Positions 26,284 through 37,009 of a stretch of 64,000 bases of DNA are shown here, one piece after another. The notes beneath the pieces are model-generated. The model was not told the DNA's origin and did no database searches. It worked only from the letters and a program-made list of their open reading frames with translations. The position numbers were made by a program, and so were the translations under genes. The DNA lies in the NCBI RefSeq assembly GCF_031583145.1, contig NZ_CP134050.1, positions 1,636,501 to 1,700,500 of the forward strand, read 5' to 3'. Position 1 is the stretch's first letter. Each line of letters begins with the position of its first letter. This DNA comes from Brevibacillus brevis (lineage in GTDB: Bacteria > Bacillota > Bacilli > Brevibacillales > Brevibacillaceae).

Positions 26284-26317
26284 GGATGCCGCCCGTCAAT
26301 GGGTGGCGTCCTTTTTT
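26284..26317 (+). terminator. Terminator of htpG
   Basis: GGATGCCGCCC (26284-26294) pairs with GGGTGGCGTCC (26301-26311), then TTTTTT. Confidence 0.9.
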
Positions 26318-26322
26318 CATAC

Positions 26323-26456
26323 AGATAGAAATTTATAAAATTCCTATCCAGTATAAGGGCAACATAGCGAGACTTCGAACACAGTGAGAGAGCGAGACTT
26401 GTGCCCTTTGGGTACCGCGGCTCCGCCAAAAGGCTTGGCGCAGCCAGGTTTTCTAA
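26323..26456 (+). repeat. Two-hairpin interspersed repeat, copy C, with 51-bp insert
   Basis: Same element as copies A and B, again directly after a terminator T-run. The linker is interrupted after AAGGGCAAC by 51 bp (26364-26414) that contains AGCGAGACTT twice (26366-26375 and 26391-26400) and ends near GTGCCCTT, which can pair back to AAGGGCAAC. The second hairpin (GGCTCCGCC...GGCGCAGCC) is intact. Confidence 0.82.
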
Positions 26457-26596
26457 TGCGCTCAGACACGAGCCGAGAAGTCCCAAGCCCCTTTGTCGAA
26501 TATTTGTTCGCTGGGTAGGAAGGATTTGGAAACGGTATGTTGAAATTAGGATAGGAGTGTCCAAATCATCACAAGCGGATGGAAAGAGGGATCGCG

Positions 26597-26956
26597 ATGG
26601 GAAGAGTGGTTGGGTTCGAACTGAACAGCCAGGAGCCTGAAAAAGCCGCGCATTTTTATTCCGAGGTGTTCGGCTGGGGCGTCGGTGAGCCGAATTGGGA
26701 CTACTGGCCGGTTGTGACCGGCAAGGACGAAAAGCCGGGCATCAATGGAGGGATCGGCAAAGGGCCGAATGATTACCCGCACGGCATTCGGGTACAAATA
26801 GAGGTCGATTCCATCGACGAGGCGATCGCCAAGGCGAAGGCTCACGGCGCCATGGTCGTGCGCGATAAAATGGAGTTTGCCGACTTTTACCTGGCCTACC
26901 TGGTCGACCCCGTGGGCCTCGGCATCGGCCTGATTCAGAGCAAGGAAAGCAAATAA
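26597..26956 (+). CDS. VOC family protein
   Basis: 119 residues of the glyoxalase/bleomycin-resistance fold, CFP-30-like subgroup: GRVVGFELNSQEPEKAAHFYSEVFGWGV, INGGIGKGPNDYPHG, VEVDSIDEAIAKAKAHGAMVV and a final YLVDPVGLGIGLIQ. ATG 26597 follows AAAGAGGG; six earlier codons are open from another ATG at 26579. Probably lacks catalytic metal ligands, as many in this subgroup do. Substrate unknown. Confidence 0.88.
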   Translation: MGRVVGFELNSQEPEKAAHFYSEVFGWGVGEPNWDYWPVVTGKDEKPGINGGIGKGPNDYPHGIRVQIEVDSIDEAIAKAKAHGAMVVRDKMEFADFYLAYLVDPVGLGIGLIQSKESK

Positions 26957-26964
26957 GAAGCGAC

Positions 26965-26990
26965 AAACCACCGAATTCGGGTGGTTTTTT
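26965..26990 (+). terminator. Terminator of the VOC gene
   Basis: AAACCACC (26965-26972) and the following GGTGGTTT with a GAATTC loop; T-run to 26990. Confidence 0.85.
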
Positions 26991-27048
26991 CATGGACGGT
27001 GCAGAAGACACTGGAATTGGCTGGGGAACGAAGAGAGGGGAGAAGATA

Positions 27049-27417
27049 GTGGGGAGCGAGAAACAAAGACACCATCGCGTGCAGTTGCATTATCTAAAGA
27101 TTTCATCGTACATGAAATTGTGCGTGGCAGCGGGCGTCTCGCTTGGGCTTTTGGTGGGCGTCCTGAAATTCTTCATCGCCATTCTGAACCTGACCTCGCC
27201 GGTTCAGATCGGCAGCATCGTCGCAGCGGGGTTTCTTGCGGGGCTCTTTACGCTAATCGCAACACCAATCATGTTCGGATTTTCTGCCGTGTTGTTCAGC
27301 CTGGTATCCTACTATCCGACGATGCTCTTTCTCCGAAAAAAGAACGGGTTTTTGCTGGAGGGAGTGTTCGACGCCGTAGACGCTGCGGAGCAGGAAGAAG
27401 CAGGCAAGAGCACCTGA
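27049..27417 (+). CDS. Small membrane protein, two helices
   Basis: About 122 residues from GTG 27049, chosen because AGAGGGGAGA lies just upstream; an ATG at 26992 has no site. Basic N terminus, helix 1 LCVAAGVSLGLLVGVLKFFIAIL, helix 2 IVAAGFLAGLFTLIATPIMFGFSAVLFSLVSYYPTMLFL (perhaps two spans) and an acidic tail. I do not recognise the family. Confidence 0.65.
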   Translation: MGSEKQRHHRVQLHYLKISSYMKLCVAAGVSLGLLVGVLKFFIAILNLTSPVQIGSIVAAGFLAGLFTLIATPIMFGFSAVLFSLVSYYPTMLFLRKKNGFLLEGVFDAVDAAEQEEAGKST

Positions 27418-27453
27418 CTTCCCCACTCCGCATGCCGGAAGAACAATGATGTC

Positions 27454-27960
27454 TTACGCTTTCGCATACCAGTACAGGGCGTATTCGGTCATCGTAGAGG
27501 GATGGCCCATCTGGCGCAGCATCGCCGTCATGTTGCCGCGGTGGTAGGTACCGTGGTTGACGACTTGCAGGATGATTTCCCCGTAGCTCGTATCCCGGAT
27601 TCCCGCATACGGGTTGTCGAGGACGAGCGTTTGCTCCAGGTCCGGATGCTCGCGCAGGAACGACCGGTAGCCCTCGGAGAGCTCCTGGTACAGAGCCTCC
27701 AGCTCCTCAAGACTCAGCGCTTCCACCTGGGCCTCGCGAGCGCGTGTCGCTGCCATGGCGTCGTTCATGCTCGCTCCGTTCAGGATGTTCAGCCACGTGC
27801 AATCCACGATGTAAATGTGGGAAAGCGCTTTGGCCACGGTCGGAAACACGCTTTGAATTTCCTGTGTGTACAGTTCCCGCGGCAATTCCTTCAACCGGTT
27901 GATCATCGTTTGGTTGGCCCAAACGTGAAAGTCGTACATGGTACCCGGATAATTCGTCAT
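27454..27960 (-). CDS. DinB family protein
   Basis: 168 residues, four-helix-bundle DinB/YfiT-like metalloenzyme fold: YDFHVWANQTMINRLKELP, LSHIYIVDCTWLNIL with the first His, and NHGTYHRGNMTAMLRQMG with the two other His. These three histidines form the usual divalent-metal site. ATG 27960 has AAGGGGATG upstream; an earlier ATG at 27969 is too close to that site. Possibly a bacillithiol-dependent transferase; substrate unknown. Confidence 0.88.
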   Translation of the reverse strand: MTNYPGTMYDFHVWANQTMINRLKELPRELYTQEIQSVFPTVAKALSHIYIVDCTWLNILNGASMNDAMAATRAREAQVEALSLEELEALYQELSEGYRSFLREHPDLEQTLVLDNPYAGIRDTSYGEIILQVVNHGTYHRGNMTAMLRQMGHPSTMTEYALYWYAKA

Positions 27961-28127
27961 GGACAGCATCCCCTTTAATTGCTTGATGCCTTCATTATAA
28001 ATTCGCTTCCCTGACAAAGGCTGTCAGGGAATTTTGGTGTTGGGGAAAAAAGGTTGAGCAAGGCGGGGGACGTCTGATCACGGGGCTAGACAGGCGATTA
28101 CACGGGTGTAGAAGCTCATTGAAATGG

Positions 28128-28703
28128 CTAGCTCGAGCTTTGGTACCGCACAATTTTATGAGTGATGGCTTTGACACCAATCGCTAAAAGAAAATAAGCA
28201 GGTACAGAGTAGAGATATTCCCAATTAGTAGGTTGATAACTTCCCAGCAGAACAACGAGGGGTTCTCCGACAAAGGACAAAAACAAGGAGAGGCCCATAC
28301 TCGCTATCATGTATGACTTCCATGAATAAAAAATTTGATAGACAACCATGTATACACTCGGCAAAACAACAAGGTTTGCCGGAAACATAGGTGGAAATAT
28401 GGGCTCTACGGAGTCCGGATAGCTCCATAAAACAAATGAACATCCGGTAACATCAAGCAATGTGGAAAATAACCCGGTTAATGAACCCATCAATGTAATC
28501 TCGACAAAACGGGATCGATCCACGACCTTGAACCATATCCATAACAAAATGACTGAAGAGACTCCTACCCACCAAGGAAAGGAGAATAGATCATCACGAA
28601 TCCAATGCGCCAGTTCGGAATCACGCAATTCATACTGTCGCTGGATGATATGCTGAAAATCCTCGGACACCTGCCTGCACATCCTTTGTTGACAGTTTGG
28701 CAT
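28128..28703 (-). CDS. CBO0543-like multi-span membrane protein
   Basis: About 191 residues from ATG 28703, which has AGGGA upstream; the frame is open 54 codons further. An N-terminal soluble segment is followed by about five transmembrane helices beginning FPWWVGVSSVILLWIWFKVVD. The motif LTGLFSTLLDVTGCSFVLWSYPDSVEPIFPPMFPANL resembles the CBO0543 family of Firmicute membrane proteins. The coding DNA is clearly more AT-rich than its neighbours, suggesting recent gain. Function unknown. Confidence 0.6.
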   Translation of the reverse strand: MPNCQQRMCRQVSEDFQHIIQRQYELRDSELAHWIRDDLFSFPWWVGVSSVILLWIWFKVVDRSRFVEITLMGSLTGLFSTLLDVTGCSFVLWSYPDSVEPIFPPMFPANLVVLPSVYMVVYQIFYSWKSYMIASMGLSLFLSFVGEPLVVLLGSYQPTNWEYLYSVPAYFLLAIGVKAITHKIVRYQSSS

Positions 28704-29054
28704 ATTTTTCCCTGCTGGGATTGGGGTATGCAACAAATAGTGCAGGATAGAGAGTGGATACCAGATGCGTGAGTATAGTAGTTTGGCTGGTATAAACCAA
28801 TCACAGTCATGGTGTGAAATCATGTATTTGTAGGCAGACAATTGGATGGAGCGTCTTTTTCCCAACTCCGAATTCCGATTTAAGCCCTACGGTATGACGA
28901 CGACCCGCGGCTATGGAATCGTTAGACCACCGTTTCATCTTTAGCACCGCTTCTTTCGGTGACAGGTAATCCATAAGGTTGTATCCGGTACTACGAGCAC
29001 AGTTCGCGTCATATTCTGAAAAAAGGAAGCAGGAGGAGGGAGTGCTGAGGTGAG

Positions 29055-30479
29055 TTGAGAAAAGTCAAGGTGCGCTTGCGGCCCATGGTAAGCAAGATCA
29101 ATATGCCGACTGTTATAAAAACAGCTGTCCTTCCAGGGGATTCAATGGAGAGCTTGTTTATTGCCACCCAGGTAGGAGAGATCTTTTACATACGAGACGG
29201 AGCGATACGTACTTTTTTGGATATTCGCCCGCGAATCATCAAGCTGGGTGCCTCCAGTGGCGGATATGATGAACGGGGGTTGCTGGGGCTAGCGTTTCAT
29301 CCCCGATTTTATCAGAACGGTCTTTTCTATCTTCATTTTTCCGTAGCCGGTACACAGGGTCCCGGAGCTCTTTCAGGTTCTTTTGAATCTTTTAAGCCTG
29401 ATCCGTGTGATCCAAAAACTTTACACCTGAAGTGGGTAAACCGAGAAACTCAATACGATCATATCGATACGGTTGAAGAGTGGATTCTGCAATCGAATGG
29501 TCAGCTTCAAAAACGACGGACCCTCCTCAACGTAAGAAGACCCTTTCTCAATCATAACGGTGTCAACAGCTTGAACTTTTCACCGGAAACAGGAAACCTT
29601 GTGTTAACGACCGGAGATGGTGGATCAGGCTATGATCCATTCCATTTAAGTCAGAACGATATGGAAATCGCGGGCAAAATTATGGAAATTGACGTAGGGA
29701 AGAATCCATTTACAAATGCCCCGCCCGTAGTCACGCGTTTTGATGAACTTCCCGCACCTGTCCAGGAGACGCTTACGGTCATGGCCAAGGGGGTACGCAA
29801 TATTCCTGGCATTGCCTATCAAAGGTTCTATCATCAATATATCAAACATGTGGGGATTGTCGGACAGGATTTGGTAGAGTCCATTTTTTCATTTCTTCAT
29901 TATAAACCGATACCGGTCACCCAGCTTGTTCAAGCGTCTTTACTGAATGCTGAACTGGACCAAGAAGGTTTTATTAATTTTGGCTGGCGAGGGTGGGAGG
30001 GGGCGTTTCCTACTCCGATGATGAAGAGCTGCTCCGCCAATCCAGCCTTGGATGAGAAGATCATCGCGTATTACGATGAAGCAGTAAAAACGTCAGTAAG
30101 GCGCCTTCTGCCTGTCACCAGTTATTTTCATAAAGATCCAAGACCCGATAAATTTGGGGGAACCGCACTGACAGGAGTCCAGCCCTATATGGGGAACGAA
30201 ATTCCCGATTTAACGGGAAGCCTTGTGTTTACCGATCTTGCCAGGAACGAAGGATCTCGCCCTCCAGCTCGAGGGGTTTTAGCTTATACCAGGGTACAGC
30301 CGGATTGTAAACTGAATGATTTTCATGTGATTGAAACCGATTACGATTTTGGAACTTCATCAGCCTATTATGTAAGCTTGGGAACGAATCTGGATCAAAC
30401 CAAGCTTTATTTAGGCGTTTATGGATCAACGAAGGTTACTGATGTTAACCAAGGTACCGTTTTTGAAATTGTGTCATAA
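29055..30479 (+). CDS. Glucose/sorbosone dehydrogenase-like beta-propeller protein
   Basis: 474 residues. The pattern of GSDH-type six-bladed propellers is visible: LFIATQVGEIFYIRDG, ERGLLGLAFHPRFYQNGLFYLHFS, FNHNG-like FLNHNGVNSLNFSPETGNLVLTTGDGGSGYD and INFGWRGWEG. Soluble PQQ sugar dehydrogenases are exported; here there is no signal peptide, which is odd. Start given as TTG 29055 (TGAGGTGAG upstream); ATG 29085 is possible. AT-richer than the flanking genes. Activity and PQQ use are not shown by the sequence. Confidence 0.75.
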   Translation: MRKVKVRLRPMVSKINMPTVIKTAVLPGDSMESLFIATQVGEIFYIRDGAIRTFLDIRPRIIKLGASSGGYDERGLLGLAFHPRFYQNGLFYLHFSVAGTQGPGALSGSFESFKPDPCDPKTLHLKWVNRETQYDHIDTVEEWILQSNGQLQKRRTLLNVRRPFLNHNGVNSLNFSPETGNLVLTTGDGGSGYDPFHLSQNDMEIAGKIMEIDVGKNPFTNAPPVVTRFDELPAPVQETLTVMAKGVRNIPGIAYQRFYHQYIKHVGIVGQDLVESIFSFLHYKPIPVTQLVQASLLNAELDQEGFINFGWRGWEGAFPTPMMKSCSANPALDEKIIAYYDEAVKTSVRRLLPVTSYFHKDPRPDKFGGTALTGVQPYMGNEIPDLTGSLVFTDLARNEGSRPPARGVLAYTRVQPDCKLNDFHVIETDYDFGTSSAYYVSLGTNLDQTKLYLGVYGSTKVTDVNQGTVFEIVS

Positions 30480-30570
30480 TCCATCCCTGTAAAATTCGGC
30501 TGAATCATCCGTTTTCGTCACTTGCCAAAGCAGTAACAGGGTGTCCCGCGTAAATCAAGAGAGTCTTGTG

Positions 30571-30594
30571 CCACCCTCCAGAGGGTGGTTTTTT
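30571..30594 (+). terminator. Terminator after the propeller gene
   Basis: CCACCCTC (30571-30578) pairs with GAGGGTGG (30581-30588), then TTTTTT. Confidence 0.85.
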
Positions 30595-30770
30595 ACTCCT
30601 GCTCGTTTTATTACGGGCTCCCTTGTTTATGGCAGGATAAAAGTGCAGAGAATTGCGGCGGAAAACTGCAGAGTTCCACCGCAATTCTGAGGCCATGAAA
30701 AAGGCACTTGCCAACATCCCCCTACAAAATCTACCCTTGGATTTGGCGAAAATCTGAGGGAGTGAGAGGA

Positions 30771-33001
<2,231 letters not shown>

Positions 33002-33260
33002 ATTCTTTTGTATTGATGTTGGCAGTGTTCTGCATAAATTGGCCGCCAAACTCTGCATTTTTGAGTTGCAAAATACATCCCTTGACTACTTTGGAACGCA
33101 AGTCAGTCGAACGAACAGCCCGCGTAGGACCAACCGGCTTTTACACTTGGGATCTTGCTTTGCATCCTGGCTTGCGGTAATGATTGGTTGCGGGGGAAAA
33201 AGAAAAACGGTTTGCCGCAAACAAATCGGAAAAAGGGATTCCAAGAGAGGAGAGAGCATC

Positions 33261-34700
33261 ATGAAGCAGGCAGAATTGAATATGGGGATATACGTAAATG
33301 GGGAATGGGTGAAGCTGGCCGAAACCATCCCGGTCCAGAACCCGGCGACGCTGGAGACGGTAGGCAGCGTGCCGGATGCATCCGCAGAATGGGGCAAAAA
33401 AGCGGTAGATGCTGCCCATGAGGCCTTTCAATCGTGGTCGAAGACATCCGCCTATGAACGGGCCGCGCTGCTGGAGCGCTGGCATCAGGTGATCGAATCC
33501 CGCCTGGACGAAATCGCGTTGGTGATGACGCTGGAGCAAGGGAAGCCGCTCGCCGAAGCAAAGGGCGAGGTGCAATACGCCAACAGTTATATCAAATGGT
33601 ATGCCGAGGAAGCGAAGCGCATTTACGGCGAGACAATTCCTGCTGTGTCCGTCACCAAGCGCATCCTGGTACAAAAGCAGCCCGTCGGTGTGGTCGCAGC
33701 TGTGACGCCGTGGAATTTCCCGGCGGCGATGATCGCCCGCAAAATCGCGCCCGCGTTGGCAGCCGGCTGCACAACCGTGGCGAAACCGGCGGAACAGACG
33801 CCGCTCACCGCCTTGCTGCTCGCTGAGTGCGCGCAGCAGGCAGGCATTCCGGCAGGGGTCATCAACATCGTGACGACCTCGAATGCAGGAGAGCTGGTAG
33901 ACGCCTGGATGGAGGATGCCCGGGTGAAAAAAATCACCTTCACCGGATCGACTCCGGTGGGCAAGCTGCTGATGCGCAAAGCGGCGGATACCGTGAAAAA
34001 GGTCTCGCTGGAGCTGGGCGGACTGGCTCCGTTCATCGTGGCGGAGGACGCCAACATCCATGAGGCGGTGAAGGGGTTGATGCTGTCGAAGTTCCGAAAC
34101 GCAGGACAGACCTGCATCTGCGCCAACCGCATCTACGTTCACGAAAAGGTAAAGGAGCCGTTCCTCGAAGAATTCACGAAGGCTGTCGCAGCGTTGCGCG
34201 TCGGAAATGGCACCGAGGCTGGCGTGGAGATCGGTCCGCTGATCGATGAGCGGGCTGTGAAAAAAGTGCAGAACCAAATCGACGATGCGGTGTCCAAAGG
34301 CGCTACCCTGCACGGCGAGCCGACGCTGGAAGGAAGCACGGGCTATTTCCTGAAGCCGGTGGTGATCTCGGACGTCACGGACGACATGCTGTGCATGCAG
34401 GAGGAGACATTCGGACCGATCGCGCCCGTCAGCACGTTTACGGACGACCGGGAAGTGATCGAGCGGGCAAACCGTACGCCATTCGGTCTGGCGGCCTACG
34501 TCTTCACCCAATCGTTGACCCGAGCGTTCTATTACTCGGAAAATCTGGAGTACGGCATCGTCGGTGTCAATGACGGGGCGCCTTCTGTGGCCCAAGCGCC
34601 GTTTGGCGGCATGAAAGAGAGCGGTCTGGGCCGGGAAGGCGGCCACCACGGCATCGAGGAGTATCTGGAAGTGAAATACGTTTCCCTGGGCCTTATTTAA
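33261..34700 (+). CDS. NAD(P)-dependent aldehyde dehydrogenase, succinate-semialdehyde type
   Basis: 479 residues, full ALDH fold: TPWNFPAAMIARKIAPALAAG, FTGSTPVGKLL, catalytic Glu in LELGGLAPFIV and catalytic Cys in NAGQTCICANR (the two-Cys arrangement common in SSADHs), PFGGMKESGLGREGG near the end. ATG 33261 follows AGAGAGGAGAG; the frame is open another 74 codons towards the IS. Succinate semialdehyde is the likeliest substrate by resemblance but not proven. Sits just after the IS21 element; no operon partners. Confidence 0.88.
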   Translation: MKQAELNMGIYVNGEWVKLAETIPVQNPATLETVGSVPDASAEWGKKAVDAAHEAFQSWSKTSAYERAALLERWHQVIESRLDEIALVMTLEQGKPLAEAKGEVQYANSYIKWYAEEAKRIYGETIPAVSVTKRILVQKQPVGVVAAVTPWNFPAAMIARKIAPALAAGCTTVAKPAEQTPLTALLLAECAQQAGIPAGVINIVTTSNAGELVDAWMEDARVKKITFTGSTPVGKLLMRKAADTVKKVSLELGGLAPFIVAEDANIHEAVKGLMLSKFRNAGQTCICANRIYVHEKVKEPFLEEFTKAVAALRVGNGTEAGVEIGPLIDERAVKKVQNQIDDAVSKGATLHGEPTLEGSTGYFLKPVVISDVTDDMLCMQEETFGPIAPVSTFTDDREVIERANRTPFGLAAYVFTQSLTRAFYYSENLEYGIVGVNDGAPSVAQAPFGGMKESGLGREGGHHGIEEYLEVKYVSLGLI

Positions 34701-34715
34701 ATGGGAACAAATGAA

Positions 34716-34748
34716 AAGCAGCCTCGGCAACTTTGCCAGAGGCTGCTT
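34716..34748. terminator. Terminator between convergent genes
   Basis: AAGCAGCCTC (34716-34725) and GAGGCTGCTT (34739-34748), serving the aldehyde dehydrogenase and possibly the minus-strand reductase gene. Confidence 0.75.
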
Positions 34749-34753
34749 GTTCG

Positions 34754-35680
34754 TTATCGACGTTTGGAATCCCACGCCTCCGCAAGCAGCTCGCCGTTGA
34801 TGCCCGCTGCCGCCGCAGCTCCAAGGGCAGCTGCCGCGATCACTTGGTACTGGTGGGGAGTAGCAGCATCTCCTGCGCAGTAAACGCCTGGCACGCTGGT
34901 TTTCCCGAGGGCGTCGACTACAACTGTTCCCGTTTCCGAGACCTCGCACCCCAAAGCTTTAGGCAGATCGGATCCGGTGGTCAGCTTCGGGGCGAAGAAA
35001 ATGCCGGTGCAGGGTACAATCGTACCGTCTTCCAGCACGATCCGCTGCACCATGCCTTCCACCGATTCGATTCGCAGGATCGGCGAGGTATAAAAAGGGA
35101 CGTCGTGCTGTCTCAATTCTTCTCGTTCTGCATCCGTCCATTCATCCCCTCCATGGGTCAAGATCGTATACGTATCGCTCCATCCAGCGATCGTCTTTGC
35201 CAGGTGGAGCGCCCGCGGGCCTTTCGCGATCAAGGCAAGCGGCTGATCCCGCAGCTCCCATCCGTCGCAATACGGGCAGACGAAGGCGCTTTTTCCGTAC
35301 ACCTCCGTCAGACCGTCGATGTCCAGCGGAAGGTCTTTCATGCCTACCGCAAAGAGCAGCTTTTTGCTCCGGTAGGTCGTTCCCGCTGCGGTCGTGATGC
35401 AAAAATTGCCGTCGCTTCCTTCAATCGCTGTCGCCGTCTCCTCCGCAAAATGGACGGAGGGGTAGGCGAGAATCTGCTCCTTTGCAATCCGCCGAAACTC
35501 GGCCGGCTTGATGCCGTCCCGGGTCAGGAATCCGTGGGACTCGCGGGTCACCCGATTGTGCGGACGCCCTTCATCGATGACCAGTACGTCCTTTCGCGCC
35601 CTTCCCAGGACCAGGGCTGCGTTCAAGCCTGCGGGGCCGCCGCCGATAATGGCTACATCGAAACGTTGATTCATGTTCAT
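34754..35680 (-). CDS. FAD-dependent pyridine nucleotide-disulphide oxidoreductase, TrxB-like
   Basis: 308 residues in the low-molecular-weight thioredoxin reductase layout: FAD motif DVAIIGGGPAGLNAALVLGRA, redox CPYC in FVCPYCDGWELR, a second nucleotide-binding region that lacks the clear GGGxSA of true TrxB (ALIAKGPRALHLAKTIAGW), and the final FAD-contact GVYCAGDAAT. It may therefore be a TrxB-like ferredoxin/NAD(P)H or flavin-type oxidoreductase. ATG 35680 follows AAGGAGT. Transcribed after the Rrf2 gene, with 47 bp between. Confidence 0.85.
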   Translation of the reverse strand: MNMNQRFDVAIIGGGPAGLNAALVLGRARKDVLVIDEGRPHNRVTRESHGFLTRDGIKPAEFRRIAKEQILAYPSVHFAEETATAIEGSDGNFCITTAAGTTYRSKKLLFAVGMKDLPLDIDGLTEVYGKSAFVCPYCDGWELRDQPLALIAKGPRALHLAKTIAGWSDTYTILTHGGDEWTDAEREELRQHDVPFYTSPILRIESVEGMVQRIVLEDGTIVPCTGIFFAPKLTTGSDLPKALGCEVSETGTVVVDALGKTSVPGVYCAGDAATPHQYQVIAAAALGAAAAAGINGELLAEAWDSKRR

Positions 35681-35727
35681 ACACTCCTTTTTGGATCCAT
35701 AATGTCTATAATAGGGATACAAGAAGA

Positions 35728-36201
35728 TTAAGTCTTCTTGTTCCCGGTAGGATTGCCGCCTTGGGAAGCGGCGTCCAGCACGCTCTGGATCGTGTGCTGC
35801 TGCAAATAGTGAGTGATGTGCGCCTCTGCGCCGATCATCACCTTTCTCACCAGACATTCCTCATTGTAGAGATCGTAGGTGCCCGGCGAATCGGGAGCGG
35901 GTTGACGGCTTGCACTTTCATGGAAGCATTCGTACAATGGCTGCCGCCCCTCCACGACCTGAATGACATCGAGAAAGGAGATCTGGTTGGCTGGACGGGC
36001 CAGCTCGTAGCCGCCGTTTACTCCGGTCACGGCGCGGACGATTCCGTCCTGGCGCAGCTTCGACATGATTTTGGACAGGTAGCTCTCGGATACTCCCAGC
36101 ACGCTGGCCAATTCCTTGATGCCTACGTATTGACCGGATCCGCTTTGCGCCAGGTGGATCAAGGCGTGCAGGGCATACCCCGTGCTTTTCGAGAATTGCA
36201 T
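35728..36201 (-). CDS. Rrf2 family transcriptional regulator
   Basis: 157 residues: winged HTH with FSKSTGYALHALIHLAQ, GIKELASVLGVSESYLSKIMSKLRQDG and the wing VTGVNGGYELARP. Two cysteines (YECFHE and EECLVRK) are in the region that binds Fe-S clusters in IscR/NsrR, but the third is not evident, so cluster binding is uncertain. A perfect 18-bp palindrome lies 42 bp upstream. Probably controls itself and the reductase gene downstream in response to redox state. Confidence 0.9.
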   Translation of the reverse strand: MQFSKSTGYALHALIHLAQSGSGQYVGIKELASVLGVSESYLSKIMSKLRQDGIVRAVTGVNGGYELARPANQISFLDVIQVVEGRQPLYECFHESASRQPAPDSPGTYDLYNEECLVRKVMIGAEAHITHYLQQHTIQSVLDAASQGGNPTGNKKT

Positions 36202-36243
36202 GAGAAAGCCGCCCTCCGATGTTCATGATTGCGATTGTAGATC

Positions 36244-36261
36244 TTTATTATCCATAATAAA
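36244..36261 (-). promoter_or_regulatory. Candidate Rrf2 operator
   Basis: TTTATTATCCATAATAAA is a perfect inverted repeat (8-bp arms, CC centre) in the region before the Rrf2 gene. A related CCATAAT/TATAAT stretch occurs at about 35696-35715 before the reductase gene. Confidence 0.6.
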
Positions 36262-36427
36262 AAATTCCCGTCCACTTTGCAAGCCGTTGATTGCACTTCG
36301 CCATCGCGGAAATCCACCATGGCCCTGCGGGAGAACGCAAGCATATGGCTCACGGCAGCAATATGCTAAGGAGAACGAAAAGAGATCGCCCTATCCTCCA
36401 AAATCGTGACGAAGGGGGAATCCGCAG

Positions 36428-36934
36428 GTGGTGAACACCCCATGCTTCATGTGCGTTCCTTGTACAGGGGCCAAATCGTGCAAGAAAAATCGGAAGCCTA
36501 AGAAAAAGCCGAAGCCCCAAAGCTGCCCCCAGGCGTGCACCCAGCAAACGACAGCCCTCCTGAACGCCCAAAAAGCCCGATTGAGCCGGAATCTGAAACG
36601 ATTGAAGAAACGCTTCCAAAAACGAATCGAGGAACGGGAGAAAAAGCTGAAAAAGCGGTTGAAAAGACGACTCAAGAGCCGGGAGAGAAAGCTCAGGAGG
36701 AATATCGAAGAGCAAATGGAGAAGCTGCTGCGACGGCAGGAGATGAACGGATGCGCCGAAGCGCTGTTTGAGCGGTACGGAGGCAGGACGGTTCGAATTC
36801 AGACCGTGACGGGAGAGGCGATTACCGGGGCGATCGGGGAGCCGCTGTCACCCGGGCTTGTGCAAATCCGTACCGCGGATGGACTGATTACCGTGCCGTG
36901 TAGCAGCATCAGCACCATTGCGCTCGTTACGTAG
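36428..36934 (+). CDS. Cys-rich, Lys/Arg-rich protein with C-terminal Lsm-like beta domain
   Basis: 168 residues, GTG start (36428 or 36431). The N terminus has clustered cysteines (TPCFMCVPCTGAKSCKK, QSCPQACTQQ). Residues 45-105 form an extremely basic predicted helix (RLKKRFQKRIEEREKKLKKR). The last 55 residues (GRTVRIQTVTGEAITGAIGE, ending with VPCSSISTIALVT) look like a small Lsm/DUF2642-type barrel. This mixture resembles spore coat or exosporium proteins, but I do not recognise the family. The ribosome site is weak. Confidence 0.6.
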   Translation: MVNTPCFMCVPCTGAKSCKKNRKPKKKPKPQSCPQACTQQTTALLNAQKARLSRNLKRLKKRFQKRIEEREKKLKKRLKRRLKSRERKLRRNIEEQMEKLLRRQEMNGCAEALFERYGGRTVRIQTVTGEAITGAIGEPLSPGLVQIRTADGLITVPCSSISTIALVT

Positions 36935-36944
36935 ATTGAACAAG

Positions 36945-36984
36945 ATTCAACTTTGTTGATCAGCTGTTCGTTCCTCGCTATAAT
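36945..36984 (+). promoter_or_regulatory. Promoter and candidate operator of the XRE-cupin gene
   Basis: TTGATC (36956-36961), a 17-bp spacer and TATAAT (36979-36984). Overlapping the -35 is ATTCAAC-TTT-GTTGATC (36945-36961), whose core TCAAC-N3-GTTGA recurs at the promoter of the HMG-CoA reductase operon (52979-52995). A second dyad TTGAA-CAAGA-TTCAA spans 36936-36950. Confidence 0.7.
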
Positions 36985-37009
36985 CATAGATGAACAATCG
37001 CAGAAGGGG

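Noticed and set aside
24350..26320. 656-codon minus-strand frame opposite htpG
   Set aside because: Shadow of the htpG codon pattern; the htpG protein is complete and unmistakable.
35691..35700. TTGGATCCAT before the TrxB-like gene as a third GntR operator
   Set aside because: Only the TGGATCCA core matches; the flanking bases of the two cluster operators are absent and the gene belongs to a different context.
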